From the NCBI GenBank assembly GCA_036342255.1, contig JAZAUS010000005.1:70393-134392 (forward strand): 64,000 bases of DNA, written 5' to 3'. The translations under genes and the position numbers were made by a program. Of this stretch, positions 35,524 to 45,566 are shown piece after piece. This DNA is from RUG11198 sp036342255 (GTDB taxonomy: Bacteria > Bacillota_I > Bacilli_A > RF39 > UBA660). The first letter of the stretch is position 1. Each line of letters starts with the position of its first letter. Below the pieces are notes generated by a model that was given only the letters and a program-made list of their open reading frames with translations, made no database searches and was not told where the DNA came from.

Positions 35524-36795
35524 TTACACTTTTTTTACATTTTTTTTATAGAAAATAATAACTAATACTATAAAATATACACCTAACAATAGTATTAAAA
35601 CATCATATAATATTGCTGCTCCCAACAATTTATATTTTACTACCAACATCTTAGATATTAAAACTGAAATACCTGCTACTACACCATAGCCAAAAATAAC
35701 TAATTTTTGAGCCCTAACAATAGTAACAATACTAAGTAAATACCCAACTATAGCATTTAGTCCTCCACCTATCATAAGAAGAGATAAATGTAATTTATAT
35801 TTACTTATATCAACACCATATATTAAACCTAATACCTGTGTACCAAAAAAATAAGCAAATCCAACAGCCATAACAGTTATTACTCCTATTATAGATATCT
35901 GTTTAACAATACTTTTTATCATTTCCTTATACTTACCACTATTCCAAGTCTCAGCAAGTCCCGTTAATAATGGTCTATAAATTAAAGTACTAATTAAATT
36001 AATAACAAATACCGGCATAAATATAATACCAAAATAAGTTTGAAAACTATCACTAAGTACTTTATCAATAGAATACTTAGGAGAATTACATATGTATAAA
36101 TATAAATAACTACTAATAAATAAAGGGAAACATTCATATAAAAGTTGTAATACATTTTTATGTTTAGTTTTCTTTTTAAAAGAAAACCTTTTCTTTATAT
36201 ATTTATTAATCCATACAAAGAATATAAAAGAAAATACAAAACTTGTAATACAACTAATTAATAAATCTTTAGTTATTATTATAACAACAGTAAAAAATAT
36301 TAAAGATACTATATATCTTATACTTTGAGCTCTACACGCAACATCTAATCTATTATTTTGCTGATAAAAACCATGATATACATCTTCAATAGCATCTACC
36401 CACTTAAATAATATAAAAAACAAAATAATTAAAGCTTTATTAATCGTATAACCATTATAAATAATAATTATAAAACTAGCTATAATCATCAATATACTAG
36501 TAATAAATCTACTACTTAGATATTCACTAAAAGAAAATTTTTTTAATGTATCAGTAGCTTGATAATTACGCATACCATAATTACCTATAGTTAGCATTTG
36601 ATATGCTAAAGTAGACGCTATTACAAAAATACCTCCCACTTTAACACCAATGAAACGTGTAACTATTAATAACAAATAAGCAGATATAATAGCATTTAAT
36701 AAACTAGCAACAATATTCCATATAACACTCTGACTTTTTATACTTTTATCATTATTAAAAATAAATCTATCTAAATATTTCACACTAATCTCCAT
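35524..36795 (-). CDS. Wzx-type polysaccharide flippase (MOP superfamily)
   Basis: 423 aa with about twelve membrane helices and the layout of lipid-linked oligosaccharide flippases (RFIGVKVGGIFVIAS early loop, YGMRNYQATD). It would turn undecaprenyl-linked repeat units to the outer face. The frame overlaps GT8 by 11 bases from ATG 36795, but GTG 36783, just past the GT8 stop with GGAG six bases ahead, is an equally good start. Last gene of the 39696-35524 unit. Confidence 0.86.
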   Translation of the reverse strand: MEISVKYLDRFIFNNDKSIKSQSVIWNIVASLLNAIISAYLLLIVTRFIGVKVGGIFVIASTLAYQMLTIGNYGMRNYQATDTLKKFSFSEYLSSRFITSILMIIASFIIIIYNGYTINKALIILFFILFKWVDAIEDVYHGFYQQNNRLDVACRAQSIRYIVSLIFFTVVIIITKDLLISCITSFVFSFIFFVWINKYIKKRFSFKKKTKHKNVLQLLYECFPLFISSYLYLYICNSPKYSIDKVLSDSFQTYFGIIFMPVFVINLISTLIYRPLLTGLAETWNSGKYKEMIKSIVKQISIIGVITVMAVGFAYFFGTQVLGLIYGVDISKYKLHLSLLMIGGGLNAIVGYLLSIVTIVRAQKLVIFGYGVVAGISVLISKMLVVKYKLLGAAILYDVLILLLGVYFIVLVIIFYKKNVKKV

Positions 36796-37780
36796 CTTTT
36801 TTTAATTTTTTTTGTCTTCTTTTCATCAAATATGGTGCAAAAGTATTAATAACCCAAAATCTAAATCTAGGAAGTCTTTTACCAAAGAAATTAAATATAT
36901 AAAAGAAGAAAAAATATGTTTCCCAACCCTTATCTTTTTCTTTATCTTTAAAAGGAGTAAGACTCATATAATAATCAAATTCCTTTTGATAAGGATGTTT
37001 ACATCCCTCTCTCCATGGCCTTTCTTCTCCTAAATAATGAATAATAACAGGTTCTTTTTTTGATTCATCATACCAACTCTTAGGAATAAACTTATAAGGA
37101 GCTTGTGATTTCTTTAAATACCAATATGGATAATATATATAAGAAGTATAATAATTAAACTTAGGTTTAATTACTTTTATTTCCTGCCTTAAAGTTCCAT
37201 TAATCGCATCTTGATCATTAGCAGATAATCTACCATTATGTTCTTTATAGTATTCAATAATACGTTCTCCAGTTTTTTCTTCACGCCATTTCTTTAAATT
37301 AATAAGAAGAACACCAGCATTAATATAAGGATCTTTATCTGTTAATTCTAGCTCCGTAACAGGTCTTACTCTACTAGTTGGTGCTAAACTACCAGCTATT
37401 ACATTTTTAGACATATCAATATTCCATAACTCTTTTAAACTTCTTAAACAAATTGTATCACCATCTAGATATATTACTTTCTCTACCCAATCAGGTAATA
37501 GTTTATCAAAAAAGAATCTTGCTAAAACTGAAACATGCCAACCAAGTGTATCAACATCAAAATCAAACATACCCCTTATATCATTCAATTCAACAATATA
37601 ACACTTTCTTTTATATTTTTTACCAATATCCTTTAATATTTTTTGATATTTTTTACTCATATTAATAGCAACTACAAAAATATTTAATTCTTTAACCCTT
37701 TTATTATTCTCATATACTGATGTCATACAGGCTGCAACTTGTGGAACAAATCCATCATTTGTTGTATATACTATATTCAT
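36785..37780 (-). CDS. GT8 family glycosyltransferase
   Basis: 331 aa, GT-A fold. MNIVYTTNDGFVPQVAACM opening, YLDGDTIC with the metal-binding DxD, and INAGVLLINLKKWRE are all family marks (galactosyl/glucosyl transferases such as LgtC). The 5' end overlaps the LicD stop by one base. Metal-dependent retaining transfer from a UDP-sugar is expected; galE in the same locus could provide it. Confidence 0.9.
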   Translation of the reverse strand: MNIVYTTNDGFVPQVAACMTSVYENNKRVKELNIFVVAINMSKKYQKILKDIGKKYKRKCYIVELNDIRGMFDFDVDTLGWHVSVLARFFFDKLLPDWVEKVIYLDGDTICLRSLKELWNIDMSKNVIAGSLAPTSRVRPVTELELTDKDPYINAGVLLINLKKWREEKTGERIIEYYKEHNGRLSANDQDAINGTLRQEIKVIKPKFNYYTSYIYYPYWYLKKSQAPYKFIPKSWYDESKKEPVIIHYLGEERPWREGCKHPYQKEFDYYMSLTPFKDKEKDKGWETYFFFFYIFNFFGKRLPRFRFWVINTFAPYLMKRRQKKLKKDGD

Positions 37781-38646
37781 TACTTACTTCCTTTCTTTTT
37801 TTTATCAAAAATTAAACTATATGGTGGATGAGTATGTCTTTTATCTTCAGGTGGTAAAGTCATATAATCACCATATCTTGTAGTCAAATATTTATCAACA
37901 TTTTTATAAATACTCACATTTAAATTTTCAAATTTAACTTTTTTAACAGGATATACATCATCTTTATTTACAATACTAGTATATTTCTGAGGATCAAACA
38001 TATATGCAAATCTTTTCGTATCACAATCTTTATACATAGTAGAATACTTATAAGCTTTTTTATAAAAATATCTTGTACTAAAAGGAGATATTTTTAATAT
38101 GTAATGAGCAACTAAAAATATGAATTCCAATACTTTCTTCTTAATGCCATAACAATATAATACTGGTTTTTTAACACCACTTAATACAAGAAGTTTGCCA
38201 TAAAACCAAGCTTTAGAATGTTGTTTTTTCATCAACTTATCATCATCTGGAACATTATCAAAAAAGAAAATATCTAAAAATATTCCAAACTCACCAGGAA
38301 TATCTTTTAAATCAAGTGTTTTATATTCTGTACCTATTAACCCCATTCTTGTATTCATTAAAGGAAATTTATGATTATTATCATTGTTCATAGCAAAATA
38401 CTTATCAGAATAATCTCTATTTAATATTTCTAAAAATTTATCATAATCATTCCTTGACATAGCTACATCTATATCATCATCCCAAGGAATAAACCCTTTA
38501 TGTCTAACAGCTCCTATTGCAGAACCACCACATATAAAATAATCTATATCATTTTCATCACATATCTTTATAAAATCTTTTAATATACCAAGTTCTATCT
38601 TTTGCAATTTTTTTAATGTTTTACTATCATAATAATTCTCATTCAT
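37780..38646 (-). CDS. LicD family phosphotransferase
   Basis: 288 aa. FICGGSAIGAVRHKGFIPWDDDID is the region holding the nucleotidyltransferase-like LicD core (GGSxxG, then three Asp in DDDID). LicD proteins attach phosphocholine, ribitol or similar phosphodiester-linked groups to glycans. No choline uptake or activation genes are in this window, so the substituent is open. It overlaps both neighbours. Confidence 0.9.
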   Translation of the reverse strand: MNENYYDSKTLKKLQKIELGILKDFIKICDENDIDYFICGGSAIGAVRHKGFIPWDDDIDVAMSRNDYDKFLEILNRDYSDKYFAMNNDNNHKFPLMNTRMGLIGTEYKTLDLKDIPGEFGIFLDIFFFDNVPDDDKLMKKQHSKAWFYGKLLVLSGVKKPVLYCYGIKKKVLEFIFLVAHYILKISPFSTRYFYKKAYKYSTMYKDCDTKRFAYMFDPQKYTSIVNKDDVYPVKKVKFENLNVSIYKNVDKYLTTRYGDYMTLPPEDKRHTHPPYSLIFDKKKKGSK

Positions 38647-38983
38647 TTTTTTCCCTATCCTTCTTTATAATAGATATTTCTTGAATTAATAATCTAATTT
38701 TTCTATCTTGACTAGAATTAATAACTGTATTAGTTATATTAATTATAACTAATACTGCTATTAGTAAAGATAAAATCATATTAGAAGCTGTTTGAAATCC
38801 CAATGCTTTAGTTATATAAGATAATAATCCAGGTATAAATAAACATACCAATAACCCAATAAACAATATCAGCCACACTAAGGAATACTTAACATTTATT
38901 TTTTCTTTATGAACCAAATGTAAAATAAAAATAATTATAAAAATACTAAATATACCAGATACAATAATTAAATTAATATTCAT
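38639..38983 (-). CDS. DUF2304 family small membrane protein
   Basis: 114 aa with three membrane helices and a charged tail. The order small DUF2304 protein after a dolichol-phosphate-mannose-synthase-like GT2 is a common pairing in Gram-positive glycan loci, and here the genes overlap by four bases (ATGA). A helper or localisation role for the GT2 is inferred. Confidence 0.85.
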   Translation of the reverse strand: MNINLIIVSGIFSIFIIIFILHLVHKEKINVKYSLVWLILFIGLLVCLFIPGLLSYITKALGFQTASNMILSLLIAVLVIINITNTVINSSQDRKIRLLIQEISIIKKDREKNE

Positions 38984-39696
38984 TTCCTAGACCTCCCTAC
39001 TCCAATAATAACTATAGATAATATTACATTTACCATATAATATATATTTTTCCAAGCTCTAATACTAGAAACTCCACCGACTCGCTCATTCATACTAACT
39101 GGTACTTCATCAACCATATATCCTGACTTTAAAATCTCAGTTGTTGATACAGGTTCAGGATATTCAACAGGATAATTCTTTGCAAATCTCTTAATTAAAT
39201 CTTTATCAACAGCTCTAAATCCACTAGTAGTATCATATATTTTTTTACCAGTTACTAACTTAATAAAGAAAGAAATCATACTAATACCTGCTCTTCTAGC
39301 TTTACTAGACTGAAAATCACTAGCTTCTTTTTTTATAAATCTTGACCCAATAACCATATTAGCTTTACCATCTTTAATAGGTTTTACAATATTCTTAACA
39401 TATCTTACATCATGCTGTCCATCACCATCAAATTGGACAGCCACATCATAATCATTTTCAAATGCATATTTATAACCAGTCTGTACAGCTCCACCAATTC
39501 CTAAATTGTGTACCAATGTAATATAAGGAATATTATTCTTAATACATATTTCTTCAGTTCTATCCACACTACCATCATTAATAACAATAGCATCATAATT
39601 AGTATGATTCTTCTTATTGAAATCAAGTATTCTTTGATAGTTTTCCAAAACATTTTCTTCTTCATTATAAGAAGGAATAATCAACAACACTTTCAA
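38980..39696 (-). CDS. Polyprenyl-phosphate glycosyltransferase (DPM1/GT2-like)
   Basis: About 238 aa. Opening MKVLLIIPSYNEEEN, VINDGSVDRT and FDGDGQHD (DxD) match enzymes charging undecaprenyl phosphate with a sugar. TTG 39696 was chosen as start because GAGGTG lies six bases upstream inside the longer GTG frame. First gene of a five-gene overlapping chain (GT2, DUF2304, LicD, GT8, flippase). Confidence 0.88.
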   Translation of the reverse strand: MKVLLIIPSYNEEENVLENYQRILDFNKKNHTNYDAIVINDGSVDRTEEICIKNNIPYITLVHNLGIGGAVQTGYKYAFENDYDVAVQFDGDGQHDVRYVKNIVKPIKDGKANMVIGSRFIKKEASDFQSSKARRAGISMISFFIKLVTGKKIYDTTSGFRAVDKDLIKRFAKNYPVEYPEPVSTTEILKSGYMVDEVPVSMNERVGGVSSIRAWKNIYYMVNVILSIVIIGVGRSRK

Positions 39697-39722
39697 CTTT
39701 AACACCTCTAATCTTTGATGAC

Positions 39723-39752
39723 ATTATATCATTTTTTTGATAATATAGTCAA
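39723..39752 (-). promoter_or_regulatory. Promoter of the GT2-flippase unit
   Basis: Minus strand TTGACT (39747-39752), 18-base spacer, TATAAT (39723-39728) in TGATATAAT. Confidence 0.7.
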
Positions 39753-39874
39753 ACTATATAATATAATAATTAAAGTTATTTAGTATAAATAATGTAATTT
39801 TTAAGTAAATTATATAGTAAATGATGACTTTTTATAAAAAGTTTGATACAATACCCATATAAGGTGGTGGTTAA

Positions 39875-42367
39875 ATGAAAAAAAGAATTGCATTTATTCT
39901 ACTAATTTTTTTATTCCTCAACATAAATAATGTATATGCAACTAGTACAATTAAAAATGGCACCTATGTAATTGAAAGTGCTGTTAGTAGTAGTAAAGTA
40001 ATCGATCTAAATAGAGGAAGTACAACTAGTGGTACAAATATTCAATTATATCAAAAAAATGGAAGAAATAATCAAAAATGGAAAATTGAATATATAGCAA
40101 ACGATGATAGTTATTCCATAAGTAGTATAATTGATACAAATAAAGTTTTTGAAATATTTGGAGGACACTATCAAAACTTTACAAATATCCAATTATACAA
40201 TAGTAATAATAGGCCTAATCAAAGATGGTATATTAAACATATAGGTAATGGATATTTTAATATCGTTTCCAGCAATAAAAATTATTGTGTAGATGTAAAT
40301 GGAGGAAAAAGTGCTAATGGTACTAATATTCAACTATATAAATGTAATAATAGTACTGCTCAAAAATTTAAACTAGTTGAAGAAATTAATCATGAAAAAA
40401 CTATTGATGATGGAATATATGTTATTAGTACAGCTCTATCAGATAGTAAAGTATTAGATGTTCATGGAGCTAGTTTAGCTAATAAAACTAATATAGAAAT
40501 ATATCAAAGAAAAGATAGTATTAATCAAAGATGGAGAATTAAATATTTATCAGATGGCTATTATAAAATAACAAGTATGCTTAGTAATAATAAATGCTTA
40601 GATATAAATGGAGCTAAGTTTATTCCAGGATCTAACATACAATTATATAATTGTAATAATTCAACAGCTCAAAAATTTATTATAAAAAAAGCAAACGATG
40701 ATTATTATTACATTATATCTAGCTCATATAGCATGTATTTAGATGTTTATGGAAATCAAACCAACAATGGTACAAACATCTCATTACATTTTGGAAAAGA
40801 TGGAACAAATCAAAAATATAAATTTATTAAATTAGAAAATAATGATTTAGCAAATGGTGTATATACCATAAAAGCAACTAGTGATGATACAAAAGCTTTA
40901 GATGTATATGGTGGAACCGAATATGAAGAAGCTCTTATAAAACTTTATAATTCTAAAGATACTAACAATCAAAAATGGTATATAATAAAAGAAGAAGATC
41001 ACTATATAATAAGATCTCTATTAAACCCAAAATATTACCTAGGTCTAAATAGTAATAATAATTTAATTATAAAAAGTGAAAAACAACTATGGGATATAAT
41101 TACAACAACTGATGGTATCTATAATATTATACCAGCTGGAATTGATAAGTATTTAAGTATAAGTGATTCTTCATTAGCAAACGGAACAACAATAAGCCTT
41201 AGTGATAATCCATCAGATTTATCTATGTTTAGTATTATAGATACACAATTAAACACTAACGACAAAACAATTAAAGATGGATACTATATTATTAAATCTT
41301 CTATAGATGATAATAAAGTAATGGAAATATTTGGAGGATATAAATCAAACAATACCAATATTAACTTATATCAAAGAAATAATCGAAATAATCAAATATG
41401 GTATTTAAAATACTCTAGTAATGGAATCTACTCTATTACTAGTGCAATGAACCCTAATATAAACTTTAATAATACAAATGACAACATTGATATTTATGCA
41501 AATAATAGTACTAATAATCAAAAATGGTCATTAATAAATGACAAAGATGGTAATTTTACTATCATATCTAAAAGCAATAACAAATGTGTTACTCTATTAA
41601 ATGGAAATACAGATAATAAAACCAACATATTATTAGACAATTGTAATGAAAATAACAGTCAAAAATTTATATTAGAAAGTTACGAAAAACAAAAAGTATA
41701 TAAAGGTGTAGATATATCTCAATATCAAAAAAATATTGATTGGCCTACTTTTGCTAACGGTATAGATTTTGTTATACTAAGAGCAGGATATGGTGATAAT
41801 TGGTCTAATCAAGATGATAAATTATTTTTAGAAAATGTATCTAAATGTAAACAATATAATATTCCTTATGGAGTTTATCTATATTCATATGCCAAAAGAA
41901 TTCAAAAAGATAATAATGATGCTAACTTAAATTACAATGCCGAATCTGCAGTCAGTGAAGCTGCTCACGTCATGAGACTTATTAATTCTGTTAGTTATAA
42001 ACCAAATTTAAAAACTTCTGTATATTTAGATATGGAAGAAGATAGCTATGCTTCACTTGGTAAACCAACACTAACAGGTATTGCTAATAAGTTCTGTAGT
42101 ATTATACAATCTAATGGATATGGTTGCAGTGTATATGCAAACCTAAATTGGTTAAATAATAATTTAAACACTACCCAACTAATAAACAAAAACAGTATAT
42201 GGGTTGCCAGTTGGTACAGTCCATCTCCAACTGATTATACAAAAGCTTTAAATGATAAACCAAGTTATTCTTTAACAGGTTATAAATTATGGCAATTTTC
42301 AGATAATGGAACTATTAATGGATATAGACCTTTAGATTTAGATTTAGGTTACAATATATTCGATTAA
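39875..42367 (+). CDS. Secreted GH25 lysozyme with ricin-type lectin array
   Basis: 830 aa with a signal peptide (about 1-22, ending NVYA). Residues ~28-605 hold twelve QxW-like units (NQKW, NQRW, AQKF and similar), i.e. four beta-trefoil modules of three units; two units near 370-460 are degenerate. The C-terminal ~205 residues are a GH25 muramidase: KGVDISQYQ, LRAGYGDN, and YLDMEED with the catalytic Asp/Glu. It would cut MurNAc-GlcNAc bonds while the lectins hold wall glycan. The only plus-strand gene inside the glycan locus; a TGATACAAT -10 lies at 39844-39852. Confidence 0.93.
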   Translation: MKKRIAFILLIFLFLNINNVYATSTIKNGTYVIESAVSSSKVIDLNRGSTTSGTNIQLYQKNGRNNQKWKIEYIANDDSYSISSIIDTNKVFEIFGGHYQNFTNIQLYNSNNRPNQRWYIKHIGNGYFNIVSSNKNYCVDVNGGKSANGTNIQLYKCNNSTAQKFKLVEEINHEKTIDDGIYVISTALSDSKVLDVHGASLANKTNIEIYQRKDSINQRWRIKYLSDGYYKITSMLSNNKCLDINGAKFIPGSNIQLYNCNNSTAQKFIIKKANDDYYYIISSSYSMYLDVYGNQTNNGTNISLHFGKDGTNQKYKFIKLENNDLANGVYTIKATSDDTKALDVYGGTEYEEALIKLYNSKDTNNQKWYIIKEEDHYIIRSLLNPKYYLGLNSNNNLIIKSEKQLWDIITTTDGIYNIIPAGIDKYLSISDSSLANGTTISLSDNPSDLSMFSIIDTQLNTNDKTIKDGYYIIKSSIDDNKVMEIFGGYKSNNTNINLYQRNNRNNQIWYLKYSSNGIYSITSAMNPNINFNNTNDNIDIYANNSTNNQKWSLINDKDGNFTIISKSNNKCVTLLNGNTDNKTNILLDNCNENNSQKFILESYEKQKVYKGVDISQYQKNIDWPTFANGIDFVILRAGYGDNWSNQDDKLFLENVSKCKQYNIPYGVYLYSYAKRIQKDNNDANLNYNAESAVSEAAHVMRLINSVSYKPNLKTSVYLDMEEDSYASLGKPTLTGIANKFCSIIQSNGYGCSVYANLNWLNNNLNTTQLINKNSIWVASWYSPSPTDYTKALNDKPSYSLTGYKLWQFSDNGTINGYRPLDLDLGYNIFD

Positions 42368-42398
42368 AAATCAAACCAATATATGGTTTGATTTTTTT
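42366..42398 (+). terminator. Terminator of the GH25 gene
   Basis: AAAAATCAAACC pairs with GGTTTGATTTTT around a seven-base loop, then Ts; it starts at the stop codon. Confidence 0.85.
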
Positions 42399-42460
42399 AT
42401 TATATAGAAATGCTTAGAATCTTAAAAGCAATAATAATAATAATAATATAGTTATATAAT

Positions 42461-42487
42461 AAAAAAAGAAGCATATAATTATACTTC
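42461..42487 (-). terminator. Terminator of the ABC-export glycan unit
   Basis: Minus strand GAAG/CTTC stem with an inner ATA/TAT and one wobble pair, followed by seven Ts. It lies about 70 bases after the 42556 stop, next to a short (AAT)n run at 42430-42450. Confidence 0.6.
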
Positions 42488-42555
42488 ATAAATAATTCAT
42501 CTATTATAAAAATAATTTCCTTTCACTATTAAACAAAAAATCTTCTTCATTATAT

Positions 42556-44688
42556 TTAGCAATTTGTTTTAAAAATATAGGCATCATATTCATTATAGAT
42601 TTTTTCATAACCAAGATTAGATAAATCTTTGCCACTAGTAACCAAATAATCTACCCCAATTTTACATACATCACTTTTATTAATAAACATATTAATATAA
42701 TCATTATATATTAATTCAAAATATGTATTTTTATCTTCAATAATTTGAACTCCAACATGTTCAAACCTATTATAAACTTCGTTATATTTCAATTTAGGAT
42801 CCAATTTATGATACAAATCTAAATTTGGAACATAATTAACAGAATCTATTGTTTTAGCACCATTAACTACTAAATAATTACCTGTATATCTATCTTTATC
42901 AGCACTCATAAAAATAGAATTTTTATCTTCTTTTACCATTTTTTTTATTTCTTTAGCTAACGGTTTATCATAAAAAACACTCAATCCTTTATTAATAGGT
43001 GATACAAATAATCCAGTTTCAATCGACAATAAGATTAATAATAAACCAAGTAGATTATTACCTTTCTTATCATTACATAATGTTAAAAAAATTATAAAAG
43101 AAAATACGATTAATGATGCAATAGTCATTTTCAAAGTTAAATAATTTGGCGCAACAATTTTAAAAGTTTTGTTAGAAAGCTTAACAATTGTTATAGTAGA
43201 TAAAACAGAAATTATTCCAATTATAATTCTTTTCTTACTAAAAAGATTTTCCCTAGTTGATGTATGATAATTAGCTAATATATAAATATAAATAATTAAT
43301 GACAAATAACCTATAACTACTTGTGTCCTATTAACTGTTGAAGTATACATTAAAGTTATTTTCGACAAAATATTAGGTAAAGGAAATAAAACCCACAAGC
43401 AAAACCAAACCATTAAAATATTACACATAATCAAAAATAAATCTTTTTTCCTTGCTTTAATCATATAATAAATAGATAAAAAAACTGGTATTGGAAACAA
43501 TCCCATATATTGAGATATTTCACAAGGATTATCTAATAACTTAAAAGGAAAGAAAATAGAACTAACATAAGTAAATAGAGATATATAATCTGCTCCCCCA
43601 CCAGAACTATCTCGTCCTCCTGGATAAACAGTTGAAGTCATAATTTTTATTACATCTCTATTATAATAAAATGTTAAAGCTAATGGAATAATTATAACCA
43701 TTAAAGTTGGAATAAGATATAAAAATACTTTTTTATTTACTTTATCTTTATTATTAATAATTATCCAAATGAAGAATAATAAAAATACATATCCGTAAGG
43801 AACTTGCCAAGCTGGGTATAGAATTAATATATATAAATAACCAGAATATCCAAATAGCACAGATAATAACAATTTCTTTTTCTTATCTTCAGTAATCAGA
43901 AAATAATAAAACAATACTACTGCTAAAGCACCATAACCAGCTAAAGTAGGATTTTGCCACCATTGTACCGCCGGTGATAATATAGCAATAATTGTTCCAA
44001 GTAATGAATAAAATTTATTCTTATTAAGTAAAATCATGAACATCTCAAACGTTGCAAAAAACATTATAAAATATGGTAAATACCATGCTAGCGAAAATGC
44101 TCGTTCTACATCTAAAAAGAAATATCCAATTTTATTTGGTGTTGCAAGAATACTAATATCCTTTGATGGCAAATTAGGATATAACATAACTAAATTTTTA
44201 TGCGCACCAAGTATTTTATTATAAGTTGCAAAATTTACTGTAGGAGTAGCTTGCGATAATGTCATTGGAGTAGATACTAACCATTCATCACTTCTTATAC
44301 CCCGAGCACTACCATATATGATACTAGATTTTACCCGATACTCAGGTTGCACTATATCATTCCATATTGGTACTGACGAACCATTATATTTTCCGATAAC
44401 TAATATTGATAATAATACAAATCCAATCCAATATCGCTTTCTATACATAAAATTGTACAACGTTTTTTTATTTATTAATAAATTACATAAAATAAAAATA
44501 TCAAAAATATAAAAAAACATCATTAAATCCCAGGAAAATCCTACAGTTTTAGAATATTTAATATATACCAAAAATAAGAATGTAGTAATTAAAAAATATA
44601 TAAAACTAAATAATTTTCTATGCTTCCATAAAGGATTTGATTTTGCACTTAATTCTACTTTTGCTTTTTTCTTTGATCTCTTTTCCAT
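42556..44688 (-). CDS. Large polytopic membrane protein, GT-C-like
   Basis: 710 aa with about 13 membrane helices and a basic N-terminal tail. The first long external loop has the IRSDEW motif seen in large membrane proteins of rhamnan/wall-polysaccharide loci; the last ~130 residues form a soluble extracytoplasmic domain (MSADKDRYTGN onward). A GT-C transferase adding sugars outside the membrane is the likeliest role. Its ATG overlaps the stop of the previous glycosyltransferase (TAATG). Last gene of the ABC unit. Confidence 0.75.
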   Translation of the reverse strand: MEKRSKKKAKVELSAKSNPLWKHRKLFSFIYFLITTFLFLVYIKYSKTVGFSWDLMMFFYIFDIFILCNLLINKKTLYNFMYRKRYWIGFVLLSILVIGKYNGSSVPIWNDIVQPEYRVKSSIIYGSARGIRSDEWLVSTPMTLSQATPTVNFATYNKILGAHKNLVMLYPNLPSKDISILATPNKIGYFFLDVERAFSLAWYLPYFIMFFATFEMFMILLNKNKFYSLLGTIIAILSPAVQWWQNPTLAGYGALAVVLFYYFLITEDKKKKLLLSVLFGYSGYLYILILYPAWQVPYGYVFLLFFIWIIINNKDKVNKKVFLYLIPTLMVIIIPLALTFYYNRDVIKIMTSTVYPGGRDSSGGGADYISLFTYVSSIFFPFKLLDNPCEISQYMGLFPIPVFLSIYYMIKARKKDLFLIMCNILMVWFCLWVLFPLPNILSKITLMYTSTVNRTQVVIGYLSLIIYIYILANYHTSTRENLFSKKRIIIGIISVLSTITIVKLSNKTFKIVAPNYLTLKMTIASLIVFSFIIFLTLCNDKKGNNLLGLLLILLSIETGLFVSPINKGLSVFYDKPLAKEIKKMVKEDKNSIFMSADKDRYTGNYLVVNGAKTIDSVNYVPNLDLYHKLDPKLKYNEVYNRFEHVGVQIIEDKNTYFELIYNDYINMFINKSDVCKIGVDYLVTSGKDLSNLGYEKIYNEYDAYIFKTNC

Positions 44689-45566
44689 TATTTAATTTTT
44701 CCTTTCTTTCCTTTCTTATAATCCAAATATCCCTTTAACATATACCATGTTTTCTTTATTTTATGTTTTTCACATAACCAAACTAGTTTAAATTCTCTTT
44801 TTGTACATTTTTTTTCTAATTCACAATAGTCTTTGAAATCATCTTTATACATATCATATAAATAATGTCTATTTCTTACAATATAATATCTCCTAATATA
44901 ATTATGTTCAAACGTCGTATAAATTTTACCAAAGATTTTTTTTTCAACAAAACTACCCAGTTCATGATTTAACACTATACTATTATTTCTAATTATTTCA
45001 TATCCATTTTTTCTTAAATTCAAACAATAATCAAAATCAACACAATCAATAAAAAACCAATCTTTAAATCCTCCAATTTTCTTATAAGAATCTAAATTAA
45101 TTATATTACCAGATGTCATAACATTAATTGGAGAATCATATTTATCATTAGAAATTCCCATTATAGAAGGATCATTATTTATCACATGAACAGGTGAATA
45201 TAAACCTATTTTATTAACATTACTACCAAATTTATCAATTAATATCTTATTTTTACTATAATTTATAATCATTTGTTTTAATTTATATACACCTTTATTC
45301 TCAAATTTACTATCTTGATCCATAGTAAGTAAATACTTATATCCATCATTAATAGCCATATCTGCACCAATATTTAAAGCCCTAGCAATACCTAAATTAT
45401 CCATATTAGCAACATACCTAATTTTTTTATTTTTAAATAATTCAGAATTATCAACACTACTATTATCTACAGCATATAAAACATCAACATCGTCTATATA
45501 TGTATTTATACTATCTAAAACTAAATTAGAAGGATTAAATAAAACTACTACTCCTGCCAACTTCAT
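44688..45566 (-). CDS. GT2 rhamnosyltransferase-like protein
   Basis: 292 aa. LAGVVVLFNP opening, VDNSSVDN, and LTMDQDSKF (DxD-like) resemble dTDP-rhamnosyl transferases of the RfbF/RgpB group. CGAGGTGAATGA in front of the start also encodes the end of the previous gene. With rmlABCD nearby, dTDP-rhamnose is the probable donor. Confidence 0.87.
   Translation of the reverse strand: MKLAGVVVLFNPSNLVLDSINTYIDDVDVLYAVDNSSVDNSELFKNKKIRYVANMDNLGIARALNIGADMAINDGYKYLLTMDQDSKFENKGVYKLKQMIINYSKNKILIDKFGSNVNKIGLYSPVHVINNDPSIMGISNDKYDSPINVMTSGNIINLDSYKKIGGFKDWFFIDCVDFDYCLNLRKNGYEIIRNNSIVLNHELGSFVEKKIFGKIYTTFEHNYIRRYYIVRNRHYLYDMYKDDFKDYCELEKKCTKREFKLVWLCEKHKIKKTWYMLKGYLDYKKGKKGKIK

Noticed and set aside
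42430..42450. Short (AAT)n repeat
   Set aside because: Simple-sequence run expected in DNA this AT-rich; it lies between two terminators and is not near a promoter or start codon, so phase variation is unlikely.
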